A stretch of 64,000 nucleotides of DNA. It comes from UBA2336 sp036787955 (GTDB lineage Bacteria; Bacteroidota; Bacteroidia; Cytophagales; Cyclobacteriaceae). The stretch's first letter is position 1. Every line of letters begins with the position of its first letter. The translations under genes and the position numbers were made by a program. The notes beneath the pieces were generated by a model. That model saw only the letters and a program-made list of their open reading frames with translations, did not search any database and had not been told where the DNA came from. The stretch spans positions 68,410 to 132,409 of the forward strand of contig DAIQOI010000008.1 in the NCBI GenBank assembly GCA_036787955.1. Reading direction: 5' to 3'. Shown here piece after piece: positions 1 through 8,084 of the stretch.

Positions 1-72
1 CGCATACGCAACCGGCATAAAGCAAGACTTTTGGCCTTATCCTTTGTTAAACATCAGCTAAACCTTATTTAA
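1..72 (+). CDS. C-terminal end of an upstream protein, probably phytoene synthase (partial)
   Basis: Frame 1 is open from the window edge to a TAA at 70-72, giving 23 residues that end HQLNLI. The stop overlaps the ATG of idi (TAATG), so the two genes are translationally coupled. A basic tail ending in HQLN plus hydrophobic residues resembles the end of Bacteroidota phytoene synthases (CrtB), and crtB commonly precedes idi/crtZ/crtY genes in this phylum. That identity is inference from the neighbourhood plus a very short tail; only the open frame and the overlap are seen directly. Confidence 0.45.
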   Translation, partial: RIRNRHKARLLALSFVKHQLNLI

Positions 73-593
73 TGGAACAGGTAATTCTGGTAGATGAGCA
101 AGACCGGCAAACGGGTGTGATGGAAAAAATAGAGGCGCATCGCAAAGGACTGTTGCACCGCGCCATATCAGTGGTAGTTTTTAATTCCAGAAGCGAGCTA
201 TTGCTGCAACAACGTGCATTTGACAAATACCACAGCGCGGGTTTGTGGACCAACACCTGTTGCAGTCATCCCCGCCCAGGCGAAAGCACAGCCGATGCCG
301 CCCGAAGGCGGTTAAAGGAAGAAATGGGTATAGACCTTCAACCCTCTTTTGCCTATTCGTTCAGGTATAAAGCCGCACTCGAAAATAACCTTATTGAACA
401 TGAATTAGACCATGTGTTTACGGCCATTCACGATGAGCCGCCCAGCATCAACACCCGCGAAGTGGCCAACTGGAAATATATGTCGCTCGCAGACCTTCAT
501 CTTGCAGTGCTGCTGAATCCGCACGAATTTACCCCATGGTTCCGGCTCATGCTGTCGCATCAGGAATTTCAAGGTATTTTCAAAAAGAAATGA
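72..593 (+). CDS. idi: Isopentenyl-diphosphate delta-isomerase, type I (Nudix fold)
   Basis: Interconverts isopentenyl and dimethylallyl diphosphate in the cytoplasm, supplying C5 units for carotenoids and quinones. The 173 residues match type I IDI length. Catalytic Cys lies in WTNTCCSHP (C64), and the active-site Glu pair in EHELDHVF (E109, E111). The Nudix-like helix is REE-type, around AARRRLKEEMG (76-86). The ATG overlaps the stop of the upstream gene, and the photolyase gene follows 50 bases later. Its place in a crt operon means it probably serves pigment synthesis. Identification is firm; the start is fixed by the overlap. Confidence 0.95.
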   Translation: MEQVILVDEQDRQTGVMEKIEAHRKGLLHRAISVVVFNSRSELLLQQRAFDKYHSAGLWTNTCCSHPRPGESTADAARRRLKEEMGIDLQPSFAYSFRYKAALENNLIEHELDHVFTAIHDEPPSINTREVANWKYMSLADLHLAVLLNPHEFTPWFRLMLSHQEFQGIFKKK

Positions 594-643
594 TTTCAGG
601 TTGCTGAACGTTGAAACGCTATCACAATCCACTGCCCAACAAG

Positions 644-1948
644 ATGGCAGGTAAAACTACTACCCTGATGTGGTTTCGCAGAGACCTGCGCCTGCACGAT
701 AATGCAGCACTGTATTATGCCCTTAAAGAAAATGAAGAGGTACTGCCTGTTTTTATTTTCGATACCGAAATTCTGGATAAACTTGATGACCCTGCCGATG
801 CCCGCGTTACCTTTATCCACCTGTCGCTTGCCTTATTGAAATCCGAACTGGAAAAGATGGGCAGCTCACTGCTGGTATTGCACGGTAATCCGGTTGAAAT
901 TTATAAAACAATCGAAGCCAAAGCTGTATATACCAACCACGATTACGAGCCCTATGCGCGCGAACGCGACAAAAAAGTGCACGATATCCTGCAGGCCAGA
1001 GGCATTCCATTTAAAACTTTCAAGGATCAGGTAATTTTCGAAAAAGACGAAGTACTGAAAGATGAAGGCCATCCTTACACGGTTTATACCCCTTACAGCC
1101 GGAAATGGAAATCGTTGAGCAATGACTTTTATTTAAAATCCTATCCCACAGAAAAATACTTTGCGCATTTCAAGAAAGTAGAGCCGCTTCCTTTTCCGCA
1201 GCTTCACGACATCGGTTTTCAGCCCTCAGCCATCCCGTTTCCTGAGCGGACAATACACATTAAAATCATTGAAAAATACGACAAAACGCGCGATTACCCC
1301 GGTTTGCAGGACACTTCACGACTCAGTGTGCACCTGCGCTTCGGCACTGTAAGCATCCGTAAACTGGTGCGCATAGCCTACAACAAAAATGAAAAGTGGC
1401 TTAACGAACTGATCTGGAGGGATTTTTATCAGATGATTCTGTGGCATTTTCCGCATGTGGTGCATCAGGCATTCAAACCCGAGTACGACCGCATTCCATG
1501 GCGCAATAACCCGGATGAATTTCAGGCATGGTGTGAGGGTCGCACCGGTTACCCCATGGTAGATGCCGGCATGCGCGAACTTAACACCACCGGCTACATG
1601 CACAACCGGGTACGCATGATAACCGCCAGTTTTCTCACCAAGCATTTACTCATTGACTGGCGGTGGGGCGAAGCCTACTTTGCCAAAAAACTGCTTGACT
1701 TTGACCTGGCAGCCAATAACGGTGGCTGGCAATGGGCTGCAGGCAGCGGCTGCGATGCCGCACCCTATTTCAGAATCTTTAACCCGTTATTACAAACACA
1801 AAAATTTGATCCCGAACTGAAGTACATCAAAAAATGGGTACCCGAATTTAACACATCGCATTACCCCCGCCCCATAGTAGAACACGACTTTGCCCGCCAA
1901 CGTGCGCTCAAAGTATACAGCGAAGCCCTGGGCCGTAAACTGGAATAA
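644..1948 (+). CDS. phr: Deoxyribodipyrimidine photolyase / cryptochrome family
   Basis: Light-driven flavoprotein that reverses UV-induced cyclobutane dimers. The N-terminal antenna-binding Rossmann domain begins LMWFRRDLRLHDN, and the C-terminal FAD domain carries LIWRDFY, NNGGWQWAAG and the closing PYFRIFNP motif that are typical of class I photolyases. At 434 residues it is slightly shorter than E. coli PhrB (about 470). The frame extends upstream to a TTG at 611, but the ATG at 644 puts the start directly before the first strand of the domain and is preferred. It lies inside the carotenoid operon, in line with shared light induction (inference). A cryptochrome-type signalling role cannot be excluded from sequence alone. 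Confidence 0.93.
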   Translation: MAGKTTTLMWFRRDLRLHDNAALYYALKENEEVLPVFIFDTEILDKLDDPADARVTFIHLSLALLKSELEKMGSSLLVLHGNPVEIYKTIEAKAVYTNHDYEPYARERDKKVHDILQARGIPFKTFKDQVIFEKDEVLKDEGHPYTVYTPYSRKWKSLSNDFYLKSYPTEKYFAHFKKVEPLPFPQLHDIGFQPSAIPFPERTIHIKIIEKYDKTRDYPGLQDTSRLSVHLRFGTVSIRKLVRIAYNKNEKWLNELIWRDFYQMILWHFPHVVHQAFKPEYDRIPWRNNPDEFQAWCEGRTGYPMVDAGMRELNTTGYMHNRVRMITASFLTKHLLIDWRWGEAYFAKKLLDFDLAANNGGWQWAAGSGCDAAPYFRIFNPLLQTQKFDPELKYIKKWVPEFNTSHYPRPIVEHDFARQRALKVYSEALGRKLE

Positions 1949-2053
1949 CAGCTAAATCAGCCTTTCTGTAAAAAATCTGTCCACCTTCGGGCTTCTTCGC
2001 AGAAAAAACATAATCCGCAGCTAACATATTCTGTGCGTCATTGTTTTAGTGAT

Positions 2054-2536
2054 ATGAAGATTTACAACCTTAAACGAACGCAGATACTTCCGCTTACGCT
2101 AAACGAAGCGTGGTCATTTTTCTCCAATCCGCGCAACCTGGCAGAAATAACCCCACCCCATATGGGTTTTAAAATTCTTTACCTGTCTGGTAACGGCCCC
2201 ATGTACCCCGGCCAGCTTATCAGGTACCGGGTTCAGGGTATTCGCGGTATTAACGTGCATTGGGTAACTGAAATCACACACGTTGAAGAACCCTATTACT
2301 TTGTTGATGAACAGCGCTTCGGGCCTTACGCATTGTGGCACCACCAGCATCATTTCAGCGAAGTAGAAAACGGTGTGGAGATGACAGATGAAGTAAACTA
2401 TGCCTTGCCGCTGGGCCCATTGGGAACGCTTGCCTATTTGCTGTTTGTAAAGCGTGAGCTAAACCGTATCTTTGACTACCGCTTTAAAAAGCTGGAAGAG
2501 TTGTTTAAGGGCAAAACATTAACCGCTGTCCTATGA
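2054..2536 (+). CDS. SRPBCC-fold protein, CoxG/START-like
   Basis: A 160-residue protein with the helix-grip ligand-binding fold pattern: an N-terminal strand, the AWSFFSNPRNLAEITP helix-loop typical of the SRPBCC superfamily, a run of strands, and a long C-terminal helix (from about residue 125). Proteins of this type occur next to photolyase and carotenoid genes in several phyla, but the ligand and activity are unknown. The ATG at 2054 is preferred over the GTG at 2033. Its end overlaps the crtZ start by four bases (ATGA), indicating translational coupling and shared expression with crtZ. Confidence 0.8.
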   Translation: MKIYNLKRTQILPLTLNEAWSFFSNPRNLAEITPPHMGFKILYLSGNGPMYPGQLIRYRVQGIRGINVHWVTEITHVEEPYYFVDEQRFGPYALWHHQHHFSEVENGVEMTDEVNYALPLGPLGTLAYLLFVKRELNRIFDYRFKKLEELFKGKTLTAVL

Positions 2537-3027
2537 GTCTTTGGTTGATTGTCAGTTGTGCATTAGTTACCATTGCCACGTTTCTGTTCTGGGAATTTGT
2601 GGCATGGTTCACCCATAAATATATAATGCATGGCTTTTTGTGGGCCTGGCATAAATCGCACCACACCGTACACAACCATACATTGGAAAAGAACGACTGG
2701 TTTGCGGTGGTTTTCAGTATTCCGTCCATCGGTTTATTTTACTACTTCAGCTTAGTTAACTACAATCCCTACGGCATCGCTGTTGGCCTGGGCATTTTAT
2801 TATACGGTATTTTTTACATCATCTTCCACGACATCATAGTACATCAGCGCATCAAGTGGCGGCCTGCCAGGCGCAGCAAGTATTTACAGCGCATGATCAA
2901 CGCACATTACGTTCATCACGCCAAACACACAAAAGAAGGCTGCGAGGCTTTTGGTTTTTTGTATGCGCCTAAAAAATACGAACCAAAGCAATTTGTTTAC
3001 AAAAAAGAGCGGCAGGAAACCCAATAG
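2533..3027 (+). CDS. crtZ: Beta-carotene hydroxylase, membrane di-iron type
   Basis: Adds 3-hydroxyl groups to beta-ionone rings, converting beta-carotene to zeaxanthin. All four histidine boxes of the fatty-acid-hydroxylase/CrtZ family are present: HX4H (H28, H33), HX2HH (H40, H43, H44), HX4H (H99, H104) and HX2HH (H125, H128, H129), set between hydrophobic segments at about 5-25, 57-75 and 80-98. The length of 164 residues is normal. It overlaps the SRPBCC gene by four bases and is followed nine bases later by the lycopene cyclase, so substrate producer and user are adjacent. Confidence 0.94.
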   Translation: MSLWLIVSCALVTIATFLFWEFVAWFTHKYIMHGFLWAWHKSHHTVHNHTLEKNDWFAVVFSIPSIGLFYYFSLVNYNPYGIAVGLGILLYGIFYIIFHDIIVHQRIKWRPARRSKYLQRMINAHYVHHAKHTKEGCEAFGFLYAPKKYEPKQFVYKKERQETQ

Positions 3028-3035
3028 CATAAAAA

Positions 3036-3728
3036 TTGGAAGACAAGTATTTATACCTGGCGCTTGATTTGGGTTCTGTCGGTGTGCCCCTCCTTTTCAG
3101 TTTTTATCCCAAAGCACCATTCTACAAGACCTGGAAAGCACTGTGGCCGGCTATTGCGATAACCGCTTTTATTTTTATTGTATGGGATGAAGCATTCACC
3201 CGCATGGGTGTATGGGGTTTTAATCCCCGGTACCTTACGGGTATTTATATTTTAAGTTTGCCACTGGAAGAAATACTTTTCTTTATCTGTATTCCTTATG
3301 CATGTGTTTTCACTTATTACGCACTAAACTACCTGATAGAAAAGGACTACCTGTTTCCCCATCAGGAGTTTATTTCATTCGCCATTGTTATTCTGCTGTT
3401 TATTGCAGGCGTGTATCATCTTGAGAAATGGTACACTGCCACCACGTTTATCGCGCTGAGTGCGTTGCTGGCTTTGCACTTACATTTTTTCCGCCCGCGG
3501 TTTATGGGAAGATTTTATTTTGCCTACGCCATTATTCTAATCCCCTTCTTTCTGGTAAATGGCGTACTCACCGGTTCCTGGATTGATCAGGAAGTAGTTT
3601 GGTACAACGATGCCGAAAACCTGGGTATTCGCATGGGCACTATTCCACTCGAAGACACATTCTACGGAATGTTGCTGATTTGGATGAATGTAGTTATCTA
3701 CGAATACCTCAGGGAGAAAGAAAAGTAA
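3036..3728 (+). CDS. crtYcd: Lycopene beta-cyclase, fused CrtYc/CrtYd type
   Basis: Polytopic membrane enzyme that cyclises both ends of lycopene to give beta-carotene. The 230 residues hold two related halves, each with an acidic PLE[E/D] motif (PLEE at 76-79, PLED at 204-207, the latter in PLEDTFYG), as in actinobacterial CrtYc and CrtYd joined in one chain. About six hydrophobic segments are visible. The start is TTG at 3036; no ATG occurs in frame before residue 57, which would remove the first half-repeat. It is last in the carotenoid operon, and its stop abuts the stop of the convergent lysine-rich gene with no bases between. Confidence 0.9.
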   Translation: MEDKYLYLALDLGSVGVPLLFSFYPKAPFYKTWKALWPAIAITAFIFIVWDEAFTRMGVWGFNPRYLTGIYILSLPLEEILFFICIPYACVFTYYALNYLIEKDYLFPHQEFISFAIVILLFIAGVYHLEKWYTATTFIALSALLALHLHFFRPRFMGRFYFAYAIILIPFFLVNGVLTGSWIDQEVVWYNDAENLGIRMGTIPLEDTFYGMLLIWMNVVIYEYLREKEK

Positions 3729-3995
3729 TCAGGCTACCAGCTCAATAGGTTTTTCCTGTTTTTGCTTTTTGGGTTTATCCTTCTTCTCTGCTTTGCGCGC
3801 TGACTTTTCGGCTTTTTTAAGCGCTTTTTCCGTGTCCTTAGCCACTGCGTTGGCAAGTTTTTTGGATGTGCGCTTAATGAGTTTCTTTACCTTTTTAGAG
3901 GGCCGTGGATCTTCCTGCTTCACAATTTCCTGAATGGTTCCGGAAAAGCGGCTTTTCAGATCTTTTCGAAGTGCTTTCTTTTTATTCATAACCAT
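3729..3995 (-). CDS. Lysine-rich basic small protein, unknown function
   Basis: 88 residues, strongly basic, with alternating Lys/Ala/Glu stretches such as KALKKAEKSARKAEKK (about 58-73) that would form a charged helix. There is no signal peptide or membrane segment. It recalls histone H1-like or ribosome-associated basic tails, but no family is recognised with certainty, so nucleic-acid binding is only an inference. ATG codons at 3995 and 3989 are both possible starts. The stop abuts the lycopene cyclase stop on the other strand, so the two transcripts must run into each other or share a terminator. Confidence 0.6.
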   Translation of the reverse strand: MVMNKKKALRKDLKSRFSGTIQEIVKQEDPRPSKKVKKLIKRTSKKLANAVAKDTEKALKKAEKSARKAEKKDKPKKQKQEKPIELVA

Positions 3996-4035
3996 TAATG
4001 TTTGGCCTGAAAAATTATTGAATAGTTAGCACAAC

Positions 4036-4049
4036 GTTAAGTCCTTAAC
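4036..4049. repeat. Short palindrome in AT-rich upstream region
   Basis: GTTAAG-TC-CTTAAC is a perfect 6-base inverted repeat with a 2-base centre. It lies 41 bases upstream of the lysine-rich gene and 65 bases after the permease stop. Its size and position suit an operator, but short palindromes in AT-rich DNA also arise by chance. Confidence 0.3.
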
Positions 4050-4113
4050 AATTATTTAATATTGATATTTATAACGTATTCACAATGAGAATTTTATAAG
4101 TTTTCGACACCAC

Positions 4114-6525
4114 TTACTCGTAACGAAGCGATATGGCCGGATTGGTGCGGGCCGCCTTATAGGCCTGCGTGGATACCGTGAGCCAGGCCACGATCAGGGC
4201 AATGCAAGCCGAAAATATATATACCTCTGCCCCTATTGAAGTACGGTAAGCAAACTCCTGCAACCACTGCAAACTGAAATACCAGCCCAGAAACATAGCT
4301 GGTATAAGTGATAACGCTACCAGCAGGGTAAACTCGCGCGTGAGCAGAAAAACAATATGCGATACCGGTGCTCCCATCACCTTGCGGATGCCTATCTCAC
4401 GGGTTCGTTGTTCGGTTGTAAAGGCAGCCAGCGCAAACAGTCCCAGACAGGCAATGAAGAGGGTGAGCAAAGCCAGCACGATAAATATATTCCGCAGCCT
4501 GAGTTCGGCACGGAACAGGGCGTCAAAATCATCGTCCAGAAAGGTATAACTGAAGGGCTCACCCTCGCCAAGTTTACGCCAGGTATCTTCTAATTGGGCA
4601 ATAATTTCCTGTGGGTTGCCGGTATAACGCACCATCAGGTTTCGGCTTACATCCGCCAGCCGGATAACCAGCGGACGCACATTATTTTTCAGCGATTCGA
4701 AGTTGAAATCGCGAATAACACCGATTACCCGCAAGGTGTCAAAGGGTTCGCTATTAAAATCAATGATATAAGATTCCAACGGATTATCCAGGGCAAATTC
4801 TTTTACAGCAGCTTCGTTGAGCACTACAGCCGAGGAGTCGGTGGCATAATCGCGCGAAAAAAACCTCCCTTCTTTGAGTTGAAGTCTGAGCAATTCCACA
4901 TGATTATAATCTGCATAATACTTTCCGGCAAGGTAGTCGGTGTTTTTACCTCGTACTCTGAAAACGGTAGTGTTATTGATGCCCGGAAAAACATTGCTCG
5001 TAAAACTGGTTAGTTCTACTCCTGAAATTTTCTCCACCTCCTCGCGATATGCCTTCTGGTTATTACCCAACCTGCGTGAGTTGGAAATCTGTATTACCTG
5101 GTGCCGGTCCAGTCCCAGATCTTTATTTTGCATATAGCTAAGTTGCCTGTACACCACAATAGTTGCCACGATGAGAAATGCAGATATGGCAAACTGAAAC
5201 ACCACCAATACACTGCGCACACTTTTGCTTCGTGCACCGGCACGAAGTCTTCCCTTCAACACATCAACTGCTTCAAAAGAAGTAAGATAAAAAGCCGGAT
5301 AGCTGCCCGCCAGTATACCGACTACTACTATCAACAGAAAAGTTAAACCCAGAAACGAAGGCGTCAGCAAATTTGCAGGAGTAAGCTGCTTACCCGACAA
5401 CTCATTAAAAAAGGGTAACACCAGGTAGGAAATCAGAAAAGCCAGCAATGTTGCAATGAAGCTATATACTACCGATTCGGCAATAAACTGAACAACCATT
5501 TGCGAGCGTACCGAACCAAACGTTTTGCGTAAACCAACTTCCTTGGCCCTGCCTGCTGAACGTGCAGTTGAAAGATTCATGAAATTAATACAGGCAATAA
5601 GCAACATAAACAATCCGATGGCCGAAAAAATATATACGTACTTAATATCGCTGGCAGGCTCCATATCGCCCTGATATTCGGAACGCAAATGAGAGTCGGT
5701 TATGGGATAGATAACATAGCTGTAAATGCCACCCTGGCGAAGGAACTCATCAAAGCTTATACCAAGGCCCTCTTCCAATTCTTTTCCAACGTGCTTGCGT
5801 ACCAGCTCGGTTAATCCGGCATTGATGCTTTCTTCGGATGTCCGGGGGTTTTTACGGATATAGGTAAAAATCGAATTACTGGTCCAACCATGCCACAGTG
5901 TTTTTTCAATGGTCAGATACGATAATACGGCATTAAACTGTATATGAGAATTGGAAGGGGCACCCCGTGTTACTCCGGTAACCTTACAGGGCCATTTATC
6001 ATTGCCGATGGTGATGATTTTACCAAGCGGATTTTCATTGCCAAAATATTTCCTGGCCAGATCCTCGGTGATGACAACAGAGTTGGGCTCCTTTAATGCT
6101 GTTTTCGGATCACCATTCAACCATTCAAAACTGAAGAAGGAAAAAAAGTTGGAATCGGCACCGAAAACTTTGGTTTCGGAATAAATATGTTCTTCATGGC
6201 GGAAAGCCACACCGGATGTGCCCCCCACCGGAAAAACCCTGACCATTTCCTCCACACCGGGAATATCTGTGAGCATAGCCGGCCCCACCGGCACCGAAGT
6301 GTTGGCCGTATTAAACTCCTGCCCCGCCAGTCGCCCCCGCAGTGCCAAACGATAAATATTCTGGTAATCGCGGTGGAACTTATCATAGCTCAGCTCATCG
6401 GCCACATAAAGCCAGATGAGCATACAGACACTAATACCGGTTGCCAGGCCTGCAACGTTAATGGCTGCAAAAAATTTCTGCTTCTTCATGTTGCGCAGGG
6501 CAATGATCAGGTAGTTTCTAAGCAT
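4114..6525 (-). CDS. ABC transporter permease, MacB/FtsX type with two FtsX modules
   Basis: 803-residue inner-membrane permease of a mechanotransmission-type exporter. Order: N-terminal transmembrane helix (about 20-42), a periplasmic MacB-PCD-like domain, an FtsX module of three helices (about 285-410), a fourth helix near 440 starting a second periplasmic region, and a C-terminal FtsX module with the signature EIGIRKVMGAP (about 715). This doubled architecture (about 800 residues) is abundant in Cytophagales. It is transcribed away from the adaptor and ATPase genes; the 271-base gap holds sigma-54-like promoters facing both ways. The likely partners are therefore the products of 6797-8774. 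The substrate cannot be deduced. Confidence 0.92.
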   Translation of the reverse strand: MLRNYLIIALRNMKKQKFFAAINVAGLATGISVCMLIWLYVADELSYDKFHRDYQNIYRLALRGRLAGQEFNTANTSVPVGPAMLTDIPGVEEMVRVFPVGGTSGVAFRHEEHIYSETKVFGADSNFFSFFSFEWLNGDPKTALKEPNSVVITEDLARKYFGNENPLGKIITIGNDKWPCKVTGVTRGAPSNSHIQFNAVLSYLTIEKTLWHGWTSNSIFTYIRKNPRTSEESINAGLTELVRKHVGKELEEGLGISFDEFLRQGGIYSYVIYPITDSHLRSEYQGDMEPASDIKYVYIFSAIGLFMLLIACINFMNLSTARSAGRAKEVGLRKTFGSVRSQMVVQFIAESVVYSFIATLLAFLISYLVLPFFNELSGKQLTPANLLTPSFLGLTFLLIVVVGILAGSYPAFYLTSFEAVDVLKGRLRAGARSKSVRSVLVVFQFAISAFLIVATIVVYRQLSYMQNKDLGLDRHQVIQISNSRRLGNNQKAYREEVEKISGVELTSFTSNVFPGINNTTVFRVRGKNTDYLAGKYYADYNHVELLRLQLKEGRFFSRDYATDSSAVVLNEAAVKEFALDNPLESYIIDFNSEPFDTLRVIGVIRDFNFESLKNNVRPLVIRLADVSRNLMVRYTGNPQEIIAQLEDTWRKLGEGEPFSYTFLDDDFDALFRAELRLRNIFIVLALLTLFIACLGLFALAAFTTEQRTREIGIRKVMGAPVSHIVFLLTREFTLLVALSLIPAMFLGWYFSLQWLQEFAYRTSIGAEVYIFSACIALIVAWLTVSTQAYKAARTNPAISLRYE

Positions 6526-6576
6526 ATACTAATGCGATTTTCTATTAGATGGATTGTAAAGGCTTTTGGTTGCTTT

Positions 6577-6592
6577 CCCAAAAACAATGCCA
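6577..6592 (-). promoter_or_regulatory. Sigma-54-like -24/-12 promoter for the permease
   Basis: Read on the minus strand: TGGCAT-TGTTT-TTGGG, against the consensus TGGCAC-N5-TTGCW. The -24 GG and the -12 G are at the right spacing; deviations are T for C in the -24 box and G for C in the -12 box. It lies 51 bases before the permease ATG. A matching site faces the other way at 6754-6769. Confidence 0.5.
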
Positions 6593-6665
6593 CCGCCGGC
6601 ACTTCAAACTTTTCTTTGGAATTGGTTCATATACAAAGCAACCTTATATGGTTGGTTACAAGTCT

Positions 6666-6701
6666 TTGTACAAAAACGAACGACCTTGTACGGAAGCGAA
6701 C
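6666..6701. promoter_or_regulatory. Tandem 20-base-period repeats, candidate activator sites
   Basis: TTGTAC-N5-CGAAC occurs at 6666-6681 and again at 6686-6701, exactly 20 bases apart (about two helical turns). The second copy is also an imperfect dyad, TGTACG-GAAG-CGAACA. The pair sits between the two sigma-54-like promoters, 74 bases from one -24 box and 53 from the other, where an enhancer-binding protein would be expected to bind. Repeat and spacing are seen directly; the role is inference. Confidence 0.5.
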
Positions 6702-6753
6702 ATAAATAAACCCATCATTCCTTTATTTTAGATTGTCAAGGTGTATATATTAG

Positions 6754-6769
6754 TGGCACACTTGTTGAC
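6754..6769 (+). promoter_or_regulatory. Sigma-54-like -24/-12 promoter for adaptor-ATPase operon
   Basis: TGGCAC-ACTTG-TTGAC matches the sigma-54 consensus TGGCAC-N5-TTGCW except for A in place of C in the -12 GC. The full -24 hexamer and the 5-base spacer are perfect. The adaptor ATG is 27 bases downstream, giving a short leader with transcription starting near 6780. Confidence 0.6.
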
Positions 6770-6796
6770 AGAAATAAACCCCATTGAGGATCAATC

Positions 6797-8050
6797 ATGG
6801 ATAAACCCATCGTAAAAAAGCAATGGCCGGCCAGGCGGATACTCACCTATGCCGGAATATCTGTGCTGGTACTTTTTGTAGCTTATCAGTTCATTTTCTC
6901 CGACCGCAGGTCGCGGCTTCGCGTTGAACGAGAGAAACTAACCATAGCTGAAGTGAAACGGGGCATCTTTCAGGAATTTATCCCGCAAACCGGAACTGTG
7001 GAGCCCAGCCGCACGGTATACCTCGATGCCGTTGAAGGTGGTATAATCAAACGAATACTGAAGGAAAGCGGTGAAATGGTAAAGAAAGGCGATGTGATTC
7101 TGGAGCTAAGCAACCTGAACCGGGAATTGTCGGTACTACAACAGGAAGCATCCTTTAACGAAAGCATTAACCGGGCACGGGAAACCCGGCTGAACATTAT
7201 GCGCAACGACCTGGAACAACGGCTCACCCTGGCACTTATTGACAATCAGCTGGCCATACTCGAGCCGCAGTATTTTCGCAATAAGCAACTCTACGAAATG
7301 AATGTTATCTCCAAACAGGATTTTGAACGCATTGAAGCCGATTACAAATATAACCTGGAACGTAAACGCATTACTTATGAAGTTTACCGTGCAGATTCCA
7401 TCGACCGCATCCGCCAGTTGCGGGAAACTGCTGCCAGTGAAATGCGCATGATAAAAAGCCTGGAGGGGGTTCGCAAAATTCTGGATAATCTGGTTATCCG
7501 CGCGCCTATTGACGGACAGCTCACACGCCCGCAACTGGACGTAGGGCAAAGCATCAATGCCGGACAACGCCTGGGCCAGGTAGACGTGGTAGGCAGTTAT
7601 AAGGTGCGCGTTGAGATAGATGAACTATATCTGCCCCGGATTACCGAAGGACTGCGCGCCACCACTACCTATGCTGGAAAGGAATACGAGCTGGTGATCA
7701 ATTACGTGTACCCCAATGTTATGCAGGGACGTTTTCCGGTAGACATGATCTTTACAAAAGAAATACCCCCCGGAATACGAAGAGGTCTTTCACTGAGGCT
7801 GCGCATCGAGCTGGGGCAGTCTTCCGAAGAACTGCTGCTGCCAACCGGTGGATTTTTTAAAGACACCGGAGGTAACTGGGTTTTTGTGCTGGATCCAGAT
7901 GGCAAACGTGCCACCAAACAAAATATCCGGCTGGGACGCAAAAATACGGAGCACTACGAGGTATTGGACGGACTGAAACCGGGCGACAGGGTAATTATTT
8001 CTTCCTATGAGAATTTCGGAAATAACGATGTATTAATTTTAAATGACTGA
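6797..8050 (+). CDS. Periplasmic adaptor (HlyD/MacA-like membrane fusion protein)
   Basis: 417 residues: cytoplasmic tip, one N-terminal transmembrane helix (about 16-34), a split lipoyl-like hairpin (PSRTVYLDAVEGGIIKRI near 70), a long alpha-hairpin coiled coil (about 105-225), then beta-barrel and membrane-proximal domains ending near GLKPGDRVI. This is the layout of adaptors that join an ABC exporter to an outer-membrane duct. It overlaps or abuts the ATPase gene and is divergent from the permease, so the three probably form one exporter. No outer-membrane TolC-like duct is encoded here. It is preceded by a sigma-54-like promoter. Confidence 0.9.
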   Translation: MDKPIVKKQWPARRILTYAGISVLVLFVAYQFIFSDRRSRLRVEREKLTIAEVKRGIFQEFIPQTGTVEPSRTVYLDAVEGGIIKRILKESGEMVKKGDVILELSNLNRELSVLQQEASFNESINRARETRLNIMRNDLEQRLTLALIDNQLAILEPQYFRNKQLYEMNVISKQDFERIEADYKYNLERKRITYEVYRADSIDRIRQLRETAASEMRMIKSLEGVRKILDNLVIRAPIDGQLTRPQLDVGQSINAGQRLGQVDVVGSYKVRVEIDELYLPRITEGLRATTTYAGKEYELVINYVYPNVMQGRFPVDMIFTKEIPPGIRRGLSLRLRIELGQSSEELLLPTGGFFKDTGGNWVFVLDPDGKRATKQNIRLGRKNTEHYEVLDGLKPGDRVIISSYENFGNNDVLILND

Positions 8051-8084
8051 TTCCTTATATTTAAAACCTCAAATCCCCTTTACT

